64,000 nt of DNA, from NCBI GenBank assembly GCA_029961685.1, contig JARWKL010000012.1:22677227-22741226 (forward strand), given 5' to 3'. Positions 1 to 10,734 of this stretch are shown one piece after another. This DNA comes from Aristolochia californica. Lineage: Eukaryota > Streptophyta > Magnoliopsida > Piperales > Aristolochiaceae. A model generated the notes under the pieces. That model did not search any database, was not told the DNA's origin, and worked only from the letters and a program-made list of their open reading frames with translations. The position numbers and the translations under genes were made by a program. Position 1 is the stretch's first letter. Each line of letters begins with the position of its first letter.

Positions 1-1847
1 AAATTGTTTGCATCTATTGTGTGACTTTCCTTGAGGGGGAAGCCTTTTACCCATTGGGTACTGCTCCACCGGGGTTTTCACCTTCTACATGTTTTCCCAA
101 GCTTGTGTGTTATTGGAGGATCCTCCTTGTTCCATCATAGACCACCATCAGCCCCTTCCTCTTGCTTCATCGGTTGCACCCCCACCCCACCTCATGTGGA
201 ATCTACAAATCCTTTTGAGGTAAGTTATCCTCCTTCTCATGTTGTGTTCGTCCCTCCATTCGACATCGAACCCATTGCTATAAGGAAGGAATTACGGTCT
301 TGCACTCAACCATCCACATCTCATCTTGTGTCTAATTTTTTATCTACTCATTGGTTGTCTTCTACTTGAACATTTCTTATTTCTCTTTCTTCTACACCTC
401 TTCTTAAGTCTTTAAGCAAGCCCTTTAACATCTGGGATGAAGAACAACTATGAAAGAGGACAACACTACTTTGCATGAGAATAGAACTTGAGAATTGGTT
501 CCTTTACCACCACAAAAGGAGATAATGTGATGTAAATGGGTGTTCACAATAACCAGGATGGAATAGTAGTATGGCGTAAAGTTCGACTAGTGGCCAAAAG
601 GTATTTCCAATGCTATGAAATTGATTATGAGGAGACATTCTCATATAGCTAAATTAAAGTTGGTACGAGTTCTTCTATCCTTTGCTACAAATTCTCAATG
701 GTCTGTATAACAACTTGATTCAGAAAAGGCCTTCTTTAATGTTTAAAAGGAGGAGATTTATTTGGATCAACTACCTAGATTTGTGGTTGATCGGGAGTCC
801 TTTTATAAATAAAAAAAAATCTTTGTATAGGTTGAAATAATCACCAAGTTCTTGGTTTGATAAGTTCAACCGAGCAATGCTTCAATTTGACTTCACAAGG
901 TGTATGGTTGATCACTCGATTTTTGTAAGACATACAACCATGGGAATTGTTCTCCTTGTTGTATATGTTGATGAAATTATTTTTATTAGAAGAGATTCTA
1001 AGAGTATTTGCCAGGTAAAAGATGACTTTTGAAAGGAATTCAAACAAAAGACTTAGACTTGTCAAATATGTCCTTGGCATTGAAGTGTTGCAATTCATGG
1101 ATGGTTTTGTTTTATCACAAAGAAAATAGGTGCTTTATCTAATATAAAATTATATGCTAATTCTGGAGATGTAGGGAAGTACCAAAGGTTCATAGGGAAA
1201 TTGATACATGTCATTGTAAATAGACATGCGATATCCTCTGTTGTAAGTGTTTTTAGCCAGTACATGCATAAGCCTTAGAGCATTCGCTGGAAAGCTCTAG
1301 AGCGGATCCTCTGATATTTAAAGAAAACACCTAGACATGGACTATTATATAAAGGCCATAGTCAAATGTTGAAAGTTTTGCAGATGTTGATTGGGCATGT
1401 TATACGGATGACAAAAAGTCTACCTTGGGTTACTGTCCTCTAGTTGGAGGAAACCTCGTAACTTAGAAGAGCAAGAAGTGGAATGTAGTTACTAGTTGAG
1501 GTTGAATACAGCGCCATGGTGTATGCGGTAAGTAAATTGATATGGATTAAGTCACTCATCACATAATTGGGATTCAGTAAAGTCATTCCAATGAAACTTC
1601 ATTGCGGCAACCAAGTAGCCATCATATTGCCTCTAATTCGATCTTCTATAAATGAACAAAGCACATCGAGGTTGACTGTCACTTTGCAAGAGAAAAACTA
1701 CAAACTAGTATTATAGGCCTAGAGTATGTGTCATCTCAAGGTCAAGTTGCTAACATATTCACAAAGTAGATTGCTTCCAAACCAATGACCATAACATGCA
1801 CCAAGCTGGGAGTGTATAATGTTTTGCACCACCAACTTTAGATGGAG
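1..1847 (+). pseudogene. Decayed Ty1/copia pol (integrase tail, RT, RNase H)
   Basis: Translation in shifting + frames gives a recognisable copia polyprotein in the right order. Around 265-350 lies the linker before RT (IAIRKELRSCTQPSTSHLVSN). Around 500-790 lies the start of RT (CKWVF, then KVRLVAKRYFQCYEIDYEET, then IYLDQLPRFV). Near 960-985 lies a degenerate polymerase box (YVDEIIF, where families have YVDD). Near 1495-1740 lies RNase H (VEYSAMVYAVSKLIWIKS, LHCGNQVA). Stops and frameshifts are frequent, so no protein can be made. The 5' part lies outside the window. A purine tract at 1841-1847 sits against the LTR that follows, which fixes the orientation. Confidence 0.88.
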
Positions 1848-2150
1848 TGTTAGAAAATAAGAAGGATGTCATACATGTAATTTGTGTTATGTTTTAGTTC
1901 TTATTTCTTGCCCTTATGTTAAAGGGTAGTTATGCAATTTTTGAATTTAAGATATTATAAAAAGGTTAAGAGAGAGGTTTAAGGGATTAGATCAAAACCC
2001 TAAACTAGTCTCTCCTCTTTCTCACTCCAATCTTCCTTCTGCTTCTTCTTCACTGCAATCAACTTTTCTTTCTCTTACTCTCTTCCTTCCTTCCACCTTC
2101 TTCCTACTCCAGGTCTTCTTAAATTTATGATAATGGAATCCTAAGACTAA
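1848..2150 (+). repeat. 3' LTR remnant of the decayed copia element
   Basis: The stretch starts with TGTTAGAAAATAAG directly after the polypurine tract GATGGAG, where a copia 3' LTR should begin. It contains a TATA-like stretch near 1952-1962 and then a pyrimidine-rich leader near 2005-2110, typical of copia LTRs. The 3' boundary is not defined because no second LTR or target duplication is available in the window, so the end is approximate. Confidence 0.6.
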
Positions 2151-3659
2151 GAAACAAATTTCTCCTAGTTTCCTACTTAAACAATGGAACTAATTGACTA
2201 CTTTAACTCCAAGTATAACTCTTAAATTTAGGTAGAGAACTTATTCTTCTCCATGTGTTGGTGACCGAATGGCCTCATAACGACTTTAGTACCCTAAAGT
2301 AGCTAATGAAATTCCCTTTTTATCCCTCTTTCCCTTTACACGGCAAATTCACTAAATACCCCATAACAACTATTGAATCAATATTCAGTATTCAAAAAAC
2401 CCCTTTAAAGAACCATGTTCTCAAATTTTGACTATGATTGGATGGTTTATCAATTATCAGTTGTCATATGATCTCAAACTTATATAGATGTATGCAACCA
2501 ACCAAGGATTGAAGTACTCACTCATTCTCAATCACCAATAGTAACTGAAAAAAACCCTAACAACTATTGAGATTACGCGGTAAGAAATTATTTATATATT
2601 CTCTATGTGCATTTCTTAGAATGCTTAAGAGTGAAATATAGTCGGTAGGCCTAGTGATGAAGTTGGTTACAGAACAATAACTTCTACCACAACTAAATTA
2701 TTGATTTATTTATATTCTTTGTGACCTAAGTGCTCATTTGAATTAAGCAACCTATTTTTTTATTAATGCTGAAACTATTTACATGACAATCAATCTTTTG
2801 TTTCATGTCCATACTAATTCTATTGATTTATGCTATTACTTTGGATTCAACAAGTTTCCTGATCAACTATTACTCAATTTGTCACTTCATCCCACTAGCT
2901 TTGCTAATCTCTTTAGAAACCCGTTTCCTTGTTATATTTTTGTCATATTTGTTCAAATTGAGTTTATCCCTCATTCCTCATCCTTGCTTGAGGGGGCTAT
3001 CAAGGATATAGATCATTTGGACAATGTTGTTTTGATTAAAATCATATCTTAATGATGTGATCATGTGTATAGGTATATATTAATCTTGTACTATATGTGT
3101 ATGTACATATTAAAATCTTGTGATAACCTAATCAAAGGGGTTAGTGTCACCTTAACTTAATTGAAAATGGATTTCCATTATAAGAACCCTCGACATTAAA
3201 GAATTCTAATGTCTTTATTGCAATGTTTGATTGACATACTGCCTTTTTTATTAACAAAATATTTTCTTCCTTCTAGTCTGTCTTATACTAAAATATGCCC
3301 CAGTATATATTTTTTTTCTTTTCAATATTTAAAAAGCCACATATTTTTACAATTGTTGTTAAAACTAATTTAAGATAATAAACAAAAGGGTCAAGAGAAA
3401 ACGAATAATTACGTGGTTTGGGAAACTTTCTTAGTCCATGGTAGCATAAATGTTTAGGAAATAAGCTCATTGGTCTAGGGCTTTATGATTTATATTAGAG
3501 GTATCTTTCTAAATATACAATAATGCCCCTATCTATGGAGACAAATATTACATCATCAAGGATTCCTAGTATTATTGCACAAGGTCCATATCTTTCTAAT
3601 TATAAAAATATAAGATATATAAATAGAAATTGATTGTGTAATACTTTGTTACTTTTTAT
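2151..3659. other. AT-rich intergenic DNA, no gene seen
   Basis: No coding signal or family match is visible. Near 2985-3000 the bases CTTGAGGGGG resemble a copia polypurine tract, and the following TATCAAGGATATAGATC could be an LTR start, but there is no neighbouring RNase H on this strand to support it. The short open frames here have no recognisable composition. Confidence 0.4.
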
Positions 3660-4900
3660 TTTTCCACATGCTTAAAATGGGAACCCAAGTATACAAAATA
3701 TTATATTACGAGTCCTCTTGTCTAGATCACCTGCCCAAATAGAATTGAAGTAGGCAATAAACAAAGACGATGGTTGAGCATCCTCTTTGGCAAAGTACAA
3801 TCTCTCATTAATTGTGCATTTGACAAGCCAAGTCATTCATTTTATAGCCTTTGAATACTCCTTGTGAGGATTATGCATGAACTTATCGACCAAAGTGATA
3901 GAATAAGTGAGATTTAACCTTGTAAGTGTAAAATATTGTACAATGCCTACAATACTTCTATACCTTTTTGGTTGTGCAGATTCTCGTTTATAATTTTTAT
4001 TCTAAATCATAGGAGTGACAATTGGTTTGTGCAACCTACTCTATTAATTATATCCATGACGCACTTTAACTAGGTTAAACAAACACTTGTACGAGTCTAT
4101 CCATTTCAATCCCTACGAAACATCGCAAGGGTCCTAACTCTTTTAATTTGAAGTTACCTATCCATTTACAAATAGATATGGAAGAAAAATCTCTACCCAT
4201 TTTAGAATGTACTCATTTACCCATTTATCGATTATTAAATTGAACGAATATGGGTAAAAGTTATTTTGTAACCAACTACCCAAATAAATAGATAAATAAT
4301 TTTATAAATTTTTAGCTCCTTTATATCCAAGTATAAGAAAAAATCCTTCTTATATATTTAATTTTATCATGATTAAAATAGCTTAGTTATATATTTAATT
4401 AATTTTTTATATATTCTTACAATTTTTTTATGTTATTTATAGGTTTTATAATTTTATCATGATTTTATACTTTATATTTTATAGATTTTTACCAATTTAT
4501 TTACTTGGATAAATAATGGGTAATGGAATTCCTCTTGCTCCATAAGACCATGTAGAATAAGTTATAGATAATCAAAATAGGTAATGGAATATCCATTACT
4601 CGTTCTTACTTGAGACATTGTCAATGAAAACACCAATTGTATAGTTACAATTTTCACAACAAGACCAAAAGTCTCATCATAATCTACCCTATGTTACTTG
4701 TTATATGCCTTGACCTCCAAACATTGTCTATAACATTCCAATTATCATTTGGACCCAACTACATTCTGCAAATTAGGTCTAGTAAAAACCTCCCAATGAA
4801 GGTTTTGATGTATTGCTTCAATAATTTTAAACATCTATCTCATAATTTTAAATCTTTTTCTTGGGTTATGATTGATCTTTAGTTTTAGGGTGAATTTCTC
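3660..4900 (-). pseudogene. Second decayed Ty1/copia pol, minus strand
   Basis: On the minus strand, 4900 to 4620 reads as the start of RT (EAIHQNLHWEVFTRPNLQN, then EVKAYNK, then VDYDETFGLVVKIVTIQLVF). From about 4000 to 3690 it reads as the connection to RNase H (YRSIVGIVQYFTL, KFMHNPHKEYSKAIK, LYFAKEDAQPSSLF, WAGDLDKRT). The polymerase-box region between the two is missing or unreadable, and stops occur throughout. It lies in the opposite orientation to the element at 1-1847 and its sequence differs, so it is an independent insertion. I could not find its LTRs. Confidence 0.8.
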
Positions 4901-5207
4901 TTTCGATTTGAAATTAAAGTTCACAATAAATAAAATCAACCACTATAATGAACTCGTGGACTTATAGTGGTTCACAACCCAAAATCAAGTTGCTAATCTT
5001 CTCCCAAAAATATTTGCACTTTGGAGTTGAATCTACAATGACTACAAAATTCAATGACAAAATGCACAGAAAAGGGACTTTATAACAACGAACTAGGCTA
5101 CATAAACCTAAACCCAATAAGTGATTTTACAACAACAGATTAGGTTGAACAAGCCTAAACTTACAAAGAAATTTCAATCTCATGGGATGGTTTGGATGTG
5201 TTGTTCT

Positions 5208-5420
5208 CTCAAGCGGGGGGGGGGGGTGTGGAAAGAAAGGAAGAGAGAGGAAAAATAGAAAAAGAAGAAGATGGGAGGAAGAATATAAAAGTAAGAAGAT
5301 AGAAAAAAGAAAGAGAGGAAGAAGAGAAAAAAGAAGAAGATGGGAGGACAAATATAAAAGTAAGAAGATAGAAAAAAGAAAGAGAAGATGCAAGAAGGTG
5401 ACAGGAGAGGGGGGATGTGT
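5208..5420. repeat. GA-rich low-complexity tract with G12 run and internal duplication
   Basis: A run of 12 G at 5215-5226 is followed by about 190 bases that are almost pure A and G. Inside it a unit of about 70 bases (AGAAGATGGGAGGA..., ATATAAAAGTAAGAAGATAG) is repeated from about 5265 and again from about 5335. Open frames on both strands here are by-products of the purine bias and carry no protein signature. Confidence 0.8.
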
Positions 5421-5571
5421 GACAGGTTGACAGCTTATCACTTGCTCGTATCACAAATGAAAGAACAAGGGAAAAAAGAAAAATAAAGAGGAGTAAGAGA
5501 AAGTACATTGGAGGAAGAAAATAAAAGGTAAGATGGTAGAGGAGAACGAAATAGGACGATTGTCCAATTTT

Positions 5572-5915
5572 CATAAGTGTTTATTATTTTAATTAATAAG
5601 GAAAAGTACATGGCATTTATTGTTGAATAACAGGGAAAGAAGGGGAGTTTCATGAATAGAAAAAACATGTGTTTGTTAAACGGAAGAAAAAAGGACGAAT
5701 CTAAAATTCTCACAAGAAAGTATTAAATACAATTAAATTACTGTTCATGTGTAAAGCCTAGCAAAAAAAATTTTAAGTGTTTCTTAATTTAATTAACAAG
5801 GTAAAACACATGGTTTTTATTGTTGAATAAGAGAGGAGGGGTGAGCTTCATGAAAGAGGGAATTTTGTTTGTTGAGCAAGGGATATAAATTTCTCATTCT
5901 TTGTTATTTTATCTT
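5572..5915. repeat. Diverged direct duplication with 200-bp period
   Basis: The block from about 5572 (AAGTGTTTATTATTTTAATT) recurs from about 5774 (AAGTGTTTCTTAATTTAATT). The anchor TGTTGAATAA starts at 5621 and at 5821, exactly 200 bases apart, and both copies continue with a purine-rich stretch and TTTCATGAA or TTCATGAAAG. The copies differ by many substitutions and small indels, so the duplication is not recent. No coding or transposon family is recognised. Confidence 0.7.
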
Positions 5916-5919
5916 TTTA

Positions 5920-7383
5920 CTCTAACACTTCTTCTTTTAGGTGTATTCTTTGATAGAGCAAAAATGGTATTTAGTACTTTCTTCATTTTAATACTCAAAC
6001 ATTAGGAATTGATTCGACTAGTTTCGAGCATACGTACATAAAATTTGAGTTTGGCTCGACTTAATAAATGAACATTTTTTTAGTGATCGACCTTAGTTCG
6101 AAGTCGAAATAAGTTGAGTTGAAACCAAACTGCTTGTGAACTAGCTTGGCTGAGTGTTGCCCCTAGTCTTGCCCACACAAGGTTTGACAAATCATATTTG
6201 AAGGTTTATTGCTTTCAATTTAGCTCTCCAACAAAGCTTCTCGTTGGTTTGATTATATAATACAAACATGTATAAAAGTACAACCAATCTTATATGCCAA
6301 ATTAATATAAGAAGCGGTTCAATTAGTCCTTGATGACTTTATTTTCAAATATTATGTACATATATGAACTCAAGATTAGTCTTTAAAATCAAAAGGGTTA
6401 TTTCCAAACAACTCAAGAGAAATTTGATTTGAAAATATAAATACACAAGTAATTATTTGAACTTGATGAATGATATGAACCTAAAAGAGTTCCAATTCAA
6501 CAACATTGGACCAAGTACGTCCAATGATTCTTAAGTATCGTTTGTATAGTACATGGATTTTCAAAATCTAGTCCAACCGACCAATTACTACGGAAAATGT
6601 CAACTCAATATGTGATGATTTTAAAATCAAGACCAACAATTATAGCACATGGTAGAGCTAACAAATAAAGATTTTAAAATGAATACATAACTATACTAAG
6701 ATCTTTTCTAAACTTGTGAGCATGGGCACTTCAAAACTCAAATTTGAACTATGCAATAAATTTTAAAATCAAAGAAGGTTTGGGAGTGGTCATGAAACTT
6801 TGTTTTGGAGCAAAAATAGCCTTAATAGGGGATATCTCAACGTTATGGTGGAGTTGTGATAGAAATTTTTTGTCCTTGAAAAACTCAATGAAATCTTGAT
6901 TAAAATTCACAAAAAACTATTTAAAATATTTTATGAAATATTAAACAAATTGATAGGTCACTTAAAGATTTTGAAATCCCATGGAGTTTGGATCTAAGCT
7001 TGAAAGAGTGCCTTTCCGTAGTTTTTGGTTATCAATTTTGATTAAGAAATCTTGTGTGATTAAGTTCTTCAACTTCTAAAGGTTTTCATTCAAATTTTGT
7101 TCAACCAATTTGATTTCGCTCAAACACCTTTACACCTGAAGCTTCACTTCTTCAAATGCTGCTCGAACACAATATTGTTCGAATAATTCCTTCATTTATG
7201 AATTGCTACCCTCTTTTCATTTGAACACATGACACATGATTGAACAACTTTCTTGGAGCCAACTTATGATGTTGAAACTTGATTGATCAACTCGTTTTGA
7301 TTGATCAAGCTTTCTCCACAGGCTTCTAGTTGCCAACAATTTGTTGACATGAAAAATGATATTCACACTCCTTTACTCCAATG
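5920..7383. other. Intergenic DNA, no gene seen
   Basis: AT-rich DNA with no protein family, LTR or RNA gene that I recognise. It forms the left flank of the hAT transposon; the last eight bases, 7384-7391, are that element's left target duplication. Confidence 0.4.
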
Positions 7384-7391
7384 CATGTCCT

Positions 7392-7600
7392 TAAGGGTGG
7401 CTTCGAACCGAGCCGGCTCGCGAGTCGCTTGAGTTCGGCTCGGTTGCGGCTCGGTTCGATACGTTATATTTCGAGCTTGAGCCAAGCTTGAACTCAAAAA
7501 TGAGCTCATTTACATTAACGAGTCGAGCTCGAGCAGAGCCAGGTTCGGCTCGTCGGCTCGCGAGCCAACTCGTTAATTTAACGAGCTATTCGGGGATCGG
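7392..7600. repeat. hAT left end: TIR and GCTCG-rich subterminal repeats
   Basis: About 200 bases with many copies of GCTCG, CGAGC and the related GAGCCGGCTCG, in both orientations, immediately inside the terminal inverted repeat. The same motif density occurs at the other end of the element (13525-13703). In the family such motifs bind the transposase; here that role is inferred. Confidence 0.75.
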
Positions 7601-7825
7601 GAGATTTGGAAATTTTTGGGGAAACCTCTCTTCGTTTCATCTCCCCACCTGCGAAACCCATACTTCACTCTGCCATTTCCTTGCCGTTTCAGCATTATTT
7701 CTTGCGAACATCGCTGTCCGTCAACAGGTATTCAGGGGAAATGGGGGATTTGGTCTTCAAATCCCTCATTCTCCCTCTCCCTCTTCGATTCCTCGATTTC
7801 TTCCTCTGCGATTTTTTTCTCTTCT

Positions 7826-8050
7826 TCCTCTTCGATTTCTTCATCCAAAGTTTCTCCTCGCCGACGAGACGAAATCGACGGTCCAATGAAAGGAGGTAAG
7901 ATTTTTATTTAATCTTCTATTTTTTTCCGTCGCTGACCTAACCGACAAAATCTCTAACTCTCGCTTCGTTTCTCAGCAGTGCTCCTTCATTCTTGGAAAG
8001 TTTTTTTGGATATCCGAACGGCAAACACTCTGTTTCTGTAAGTGAAATGT
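7826..8050 (+). repeat. Leader-segment duplication, copy 1 of 2
   Basis: About 225 bases starting CTCTTCGATTTCTTCATC and running through GCAGTGCTCCTTCATTCTTGG to TTCTGTAAGTG. The same segment recurs in direct orientation at about 10164-10390 inside the same hAT element. Each copy contains splice-like sites (GGAGGTAAGATT, TTTCTCAGCAG, TCTGTAAGTG), so it looks like a non-coding 5' exon of the transposase gene that has been duplicated. Confidence 0.75.
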
Positions 8051-9166
8051 TCTGTATTAGAATGCAGTTATGCCTAAGTAAAGATAACGATCTGCTTTTT
8101 TTTTTTTTTTTTTACAGATTTTTGTAGCTGACAGTTTTCTTGAACTTACAAAGTACACTCGGGAATAAATCCTTTGAAGAAAACTGCCGGTATGAATTTT
8201 ATTTCATGATTTTGAGTGTTGAATTTTATTTCATGATTTTGAGTGTTGACACTGTTTGATTTTTTGAAACGGTGAGTTCTTGATTTAAGGGTAGAAGGTT
8301 GTCACAACGTACTGGGAAGATCATTTTATACAGATTGTATAAGGATGTTTCCTTTTCCTCTATAACTTAAATAAAAAGAGCTTTGGGGGATGGATTTTTC
8401 AACAGAGATGGTCATAATTATTCTCTTTGTTCTCATGTCTTATTTCAAGTCTCATCTACACAACTTCCACTGTTTCAAGGAAATCTCCCTTACAATTCCA
8501 ATCTTAATGTTAATGTTAAAGTTAGTTTTAAGTGATTTTGGTAGGTGAGGGGCATTCAAATTCTGGCAGTTGGTATTGTAATATAGGTTCCTCCACTAGA
8601 TGAGTTTTTGGTATACTCTCTTTTTCTTGCAATTGTTTGCATCTCAAATAGTTCAATGGTGCTTCAGTTACACCTGTTCTTATTAGAGGTTGACCTATTT
8701 TATTCTCTTAATTTTTTTTTCATTTTGTTTTATTTTTTGCTTGAGTGTGCCATCAATTGCATTCTAGCTGGCTGAGAGCCAGGAAACTTCATACTGAGTT
8801 ATGACATTCAAGAAGGAAAGGAAGGGTGGGGGAGAAAAATCCTCCACCTTGTCATTTGTTATGTTTTTGTATATCTCAAAATGACTTACTAAGCTCAAGT
8901 GCTATAATGTTTGGAAAATAGTTGGTTATCAATGATTTTTTTGCTCAAATTCCACTATTCTTCATAAATGAAGTTATTATTTTAGACTTTCAAATATTTT
9001 TATGTTTTGGGATCTTGTTTCTTTTTTGCCTTCTTATTTTTAGGTGTCTGACCTCTTATAAAATTTTGTACGTTTATCATACATTTCAACAATAAACATC
9101 AATGGTATTCAAATTATTACTTGATATATTTTAGTAATGCAATTTCATTTCATGATTTTGAGTGTT
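8051..9166. other. hAT interior, non-coding
   Basis: AT-rich DNA between the duplicated leader segments. A 29-base phrase (GAATTTTATTTCATGATTTTG followed by AGTGTTGA) is tandemly repeated at about 8194-8250 and recurs once near 9142. No coding signal. It is probably intron of the transposase gene or DNA gained together with the leader duplication. Confidence 0.45.
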
Positions 9167-9895
9167 GATAACATATTCTGTTCAATAATACTCTATTATA
9201 GTTAATGGAATCAGAGGCTTTCTTAATTGCATCCAACTTCTCTTTATCGTCAAAGTGTTAAGCACCTAGCTAATACTACCCAAAAGACCGGCCTGTTAAG
9301 AGTGGAAGACATAAGTACATAACCCAGGACCATAACATCACACTCACGCTCGCGAGAGCCGACGTCCACGGTGGCTCACTTGCGATGGCCTACTCTAGCG
9401 ACGGCCCATGGTGCGGGAACACACTCAGGTCGCCCCTTCCACATATAGCGGTGGCCCATTGGTGCGGGAAGCACACTCTGGTCACCCCTTCCGCTAGGTC
9501 GCCCCCTCCGTAGTCGCATCCTCTGGGATTCGAACCCACGACATAGCGCTAGCTCTGATACTAAATGTTAAGCACCTAGCCAATACTACCGAAAAGACCG
9601 GCCTATTAAGAGTGGAAGACATAAGTACATAACCCAAGACCATAACACAAAGTAAATAAAAAATGTTAGTCTTGATAACATATTTTGTTCAATAATACTC
9701 TATTATAGTTAATGGAATCAGGAGCTTTCTTAATTGCATCCAACTTCTCTTTATTGTAAAAAAAAACAAAAAATGTTAGTGTTGATAACATATTCTGTTC
9801 AATAATACTATATTATAGTCAATGGAATCAGGAGCTTTCTTAATTGCATCCAACTTCTCTGTATTATAAAAAAGAAAAAAAAAGTTAGTTTTTGT
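9167..9895. repeat. Three 110-bp tandem repeats, first one split by a TRIM
   Basis: The phrase GATAACATATTCTGTTCAAT starts at 9167, at 9674 (one mismatch) and at 9784. The last two starts are 110 bases apart. Removing the TRIM and one copy of its target duplication (9256-9652) makes the first unit 110 bases as well. All units continue with AATGGAATCA, GCTTTCTTAATTGCATCC and a poly-A-like tail with a GTTAGT motif. The array therefore existed before the TRIM inserted. Confidence 0.85.
9256..9647 (-). mobile_element. TRIM (miniature LTR retrotransposon), complete
   Basis: Two direct repeats of 82 bases, 9256-9337 and 9566-9647, begin with TGTTAAGCACC, end with CCATAACA and differ at only a few positions. 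They are flanked by a perfect 5-bp target duplication, CAAAG (9251-9255 and 9648-9652). On the minus strand, two bases inside the right-hand LTR, lies TAGTATCAGAGC (9563 to 9552), one mismatch from the usual plant primer-binding site for initiator methionine tRNA (TGGTATCAGAGC), which sets the orientation. The 228-bp interior has no coding capacity. It carries a tRNA-like B box (GGTTCGAATCC) and short internal repeats around GGCCCATGGTGCGGGAA. Length and structure fit the TRIM class; it would need proteins from another retrotransposon. Confidence 0.9.
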
Positions 9896-10163
9896 CCTTC
9901 TTTCTTAATTCTCATTGAACTTATATCTGCTACTGTTCTAAAATATTCTATGGCTTGATGTATTAGCAAAAGTGATTTGATAGTTCCTTTTCTATCTTTT
10001 GGAAATTGAGATCTTGCGTGTGAACCTTTGATGTCTTAAATTTACTCATTGGATGATATATGATGCCTAAACCTTGACAAATGTTCATATTTCGTTGAAG
10101 TGATACGTTAGATATAGACGGATGTAAATTATCTCTCTTTTTTACAATCGATTTTTATCCTTT

Positions 10164-10390
10164 CTCTTCGATTTCTTCATCTGAAGTTCTTCCTCGCTGA
10201 CGAGACGAAAGCGATGGTCCGACGGGAGGTAAAATTTTTATTTAATGTTCTGGTTTTTTTTCGTCGTCGACCTAACCCTACAAATTTTCATACTCTCGCT
10301 TCGTTTCAGCAGTGCTCCTTCATTCTTGGAAAGGCTTTTGGAGATATCCCTGAACGGTGAACACACTTTCTGGTTCTGTAAGTGTTGATT
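10164..10390 (+). repeat. Leader-segment duplication, copy 2 of 2
   Basis: Diverged direct copy of 7826-8050, sharing CTCTTCGATTTCTTCATC, GACGAGACGAAA, CTCTCGCTTCGTTTC, GCAGTGCTCCTTCATTCTTGG and TTCTGTAAGTG. It lies about 350 bases upstream of the transposase start, where a 5' leader exon would be expected, so this copy is the better candidate for the original leader. Confidence 0.7.
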
Positions 10391-10734
10391 TTTTTTTTCA
10401 TTTTTATCATTAATTTCTTGGTATTGAGGTTGAATTTCATCAGAATATTAGAAGAGAATGTTGGTGTGTTTATTTCCTTCTCTTAGAAGTTTTTAAATTT
10501 ATATATAATAAAAGGATCGGTATATTGGACTGGAAACTATAGGATACCGGGCTACTGGCTCAAAGAGACCCCACTGTATTGAAAGACAGGGTCGTTCCCG
10601 ATTGTCACAATGTCACGTACCTTCCTCTAAGAATAGACAAGTATTTTAAATTATGTGTAGGATCTTTGTTGTCTGAATAACTTTATTTTCTTTATGTTTT
10701 TAATTTGTAATTTTGTTTTCTTGTAGCAGTAAAA

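Noticed and set aside
5127..5713. Open frames of 80-120 codons on both strands
   Set aside because: They arise from the purine-only low-complexity tract and have no domain, splice or codon evidence.
9526..9563. tRNA-like B box (GGTTCGAATCC on the minus strand) and ATCAGAGC suggesting a tRNA gene
   Set aside because: No A box or cloverleaf with matching acceptor stem is visible; the sequence lies inside the TRIM beside its primer-binding site.
9341..9563. Short repeated GC-rich phrases that could suggest a CRISPR-like or satellite array
   Set aside because: The repeats are few, unequal and inside the TRIM interior; spacing is not regular.
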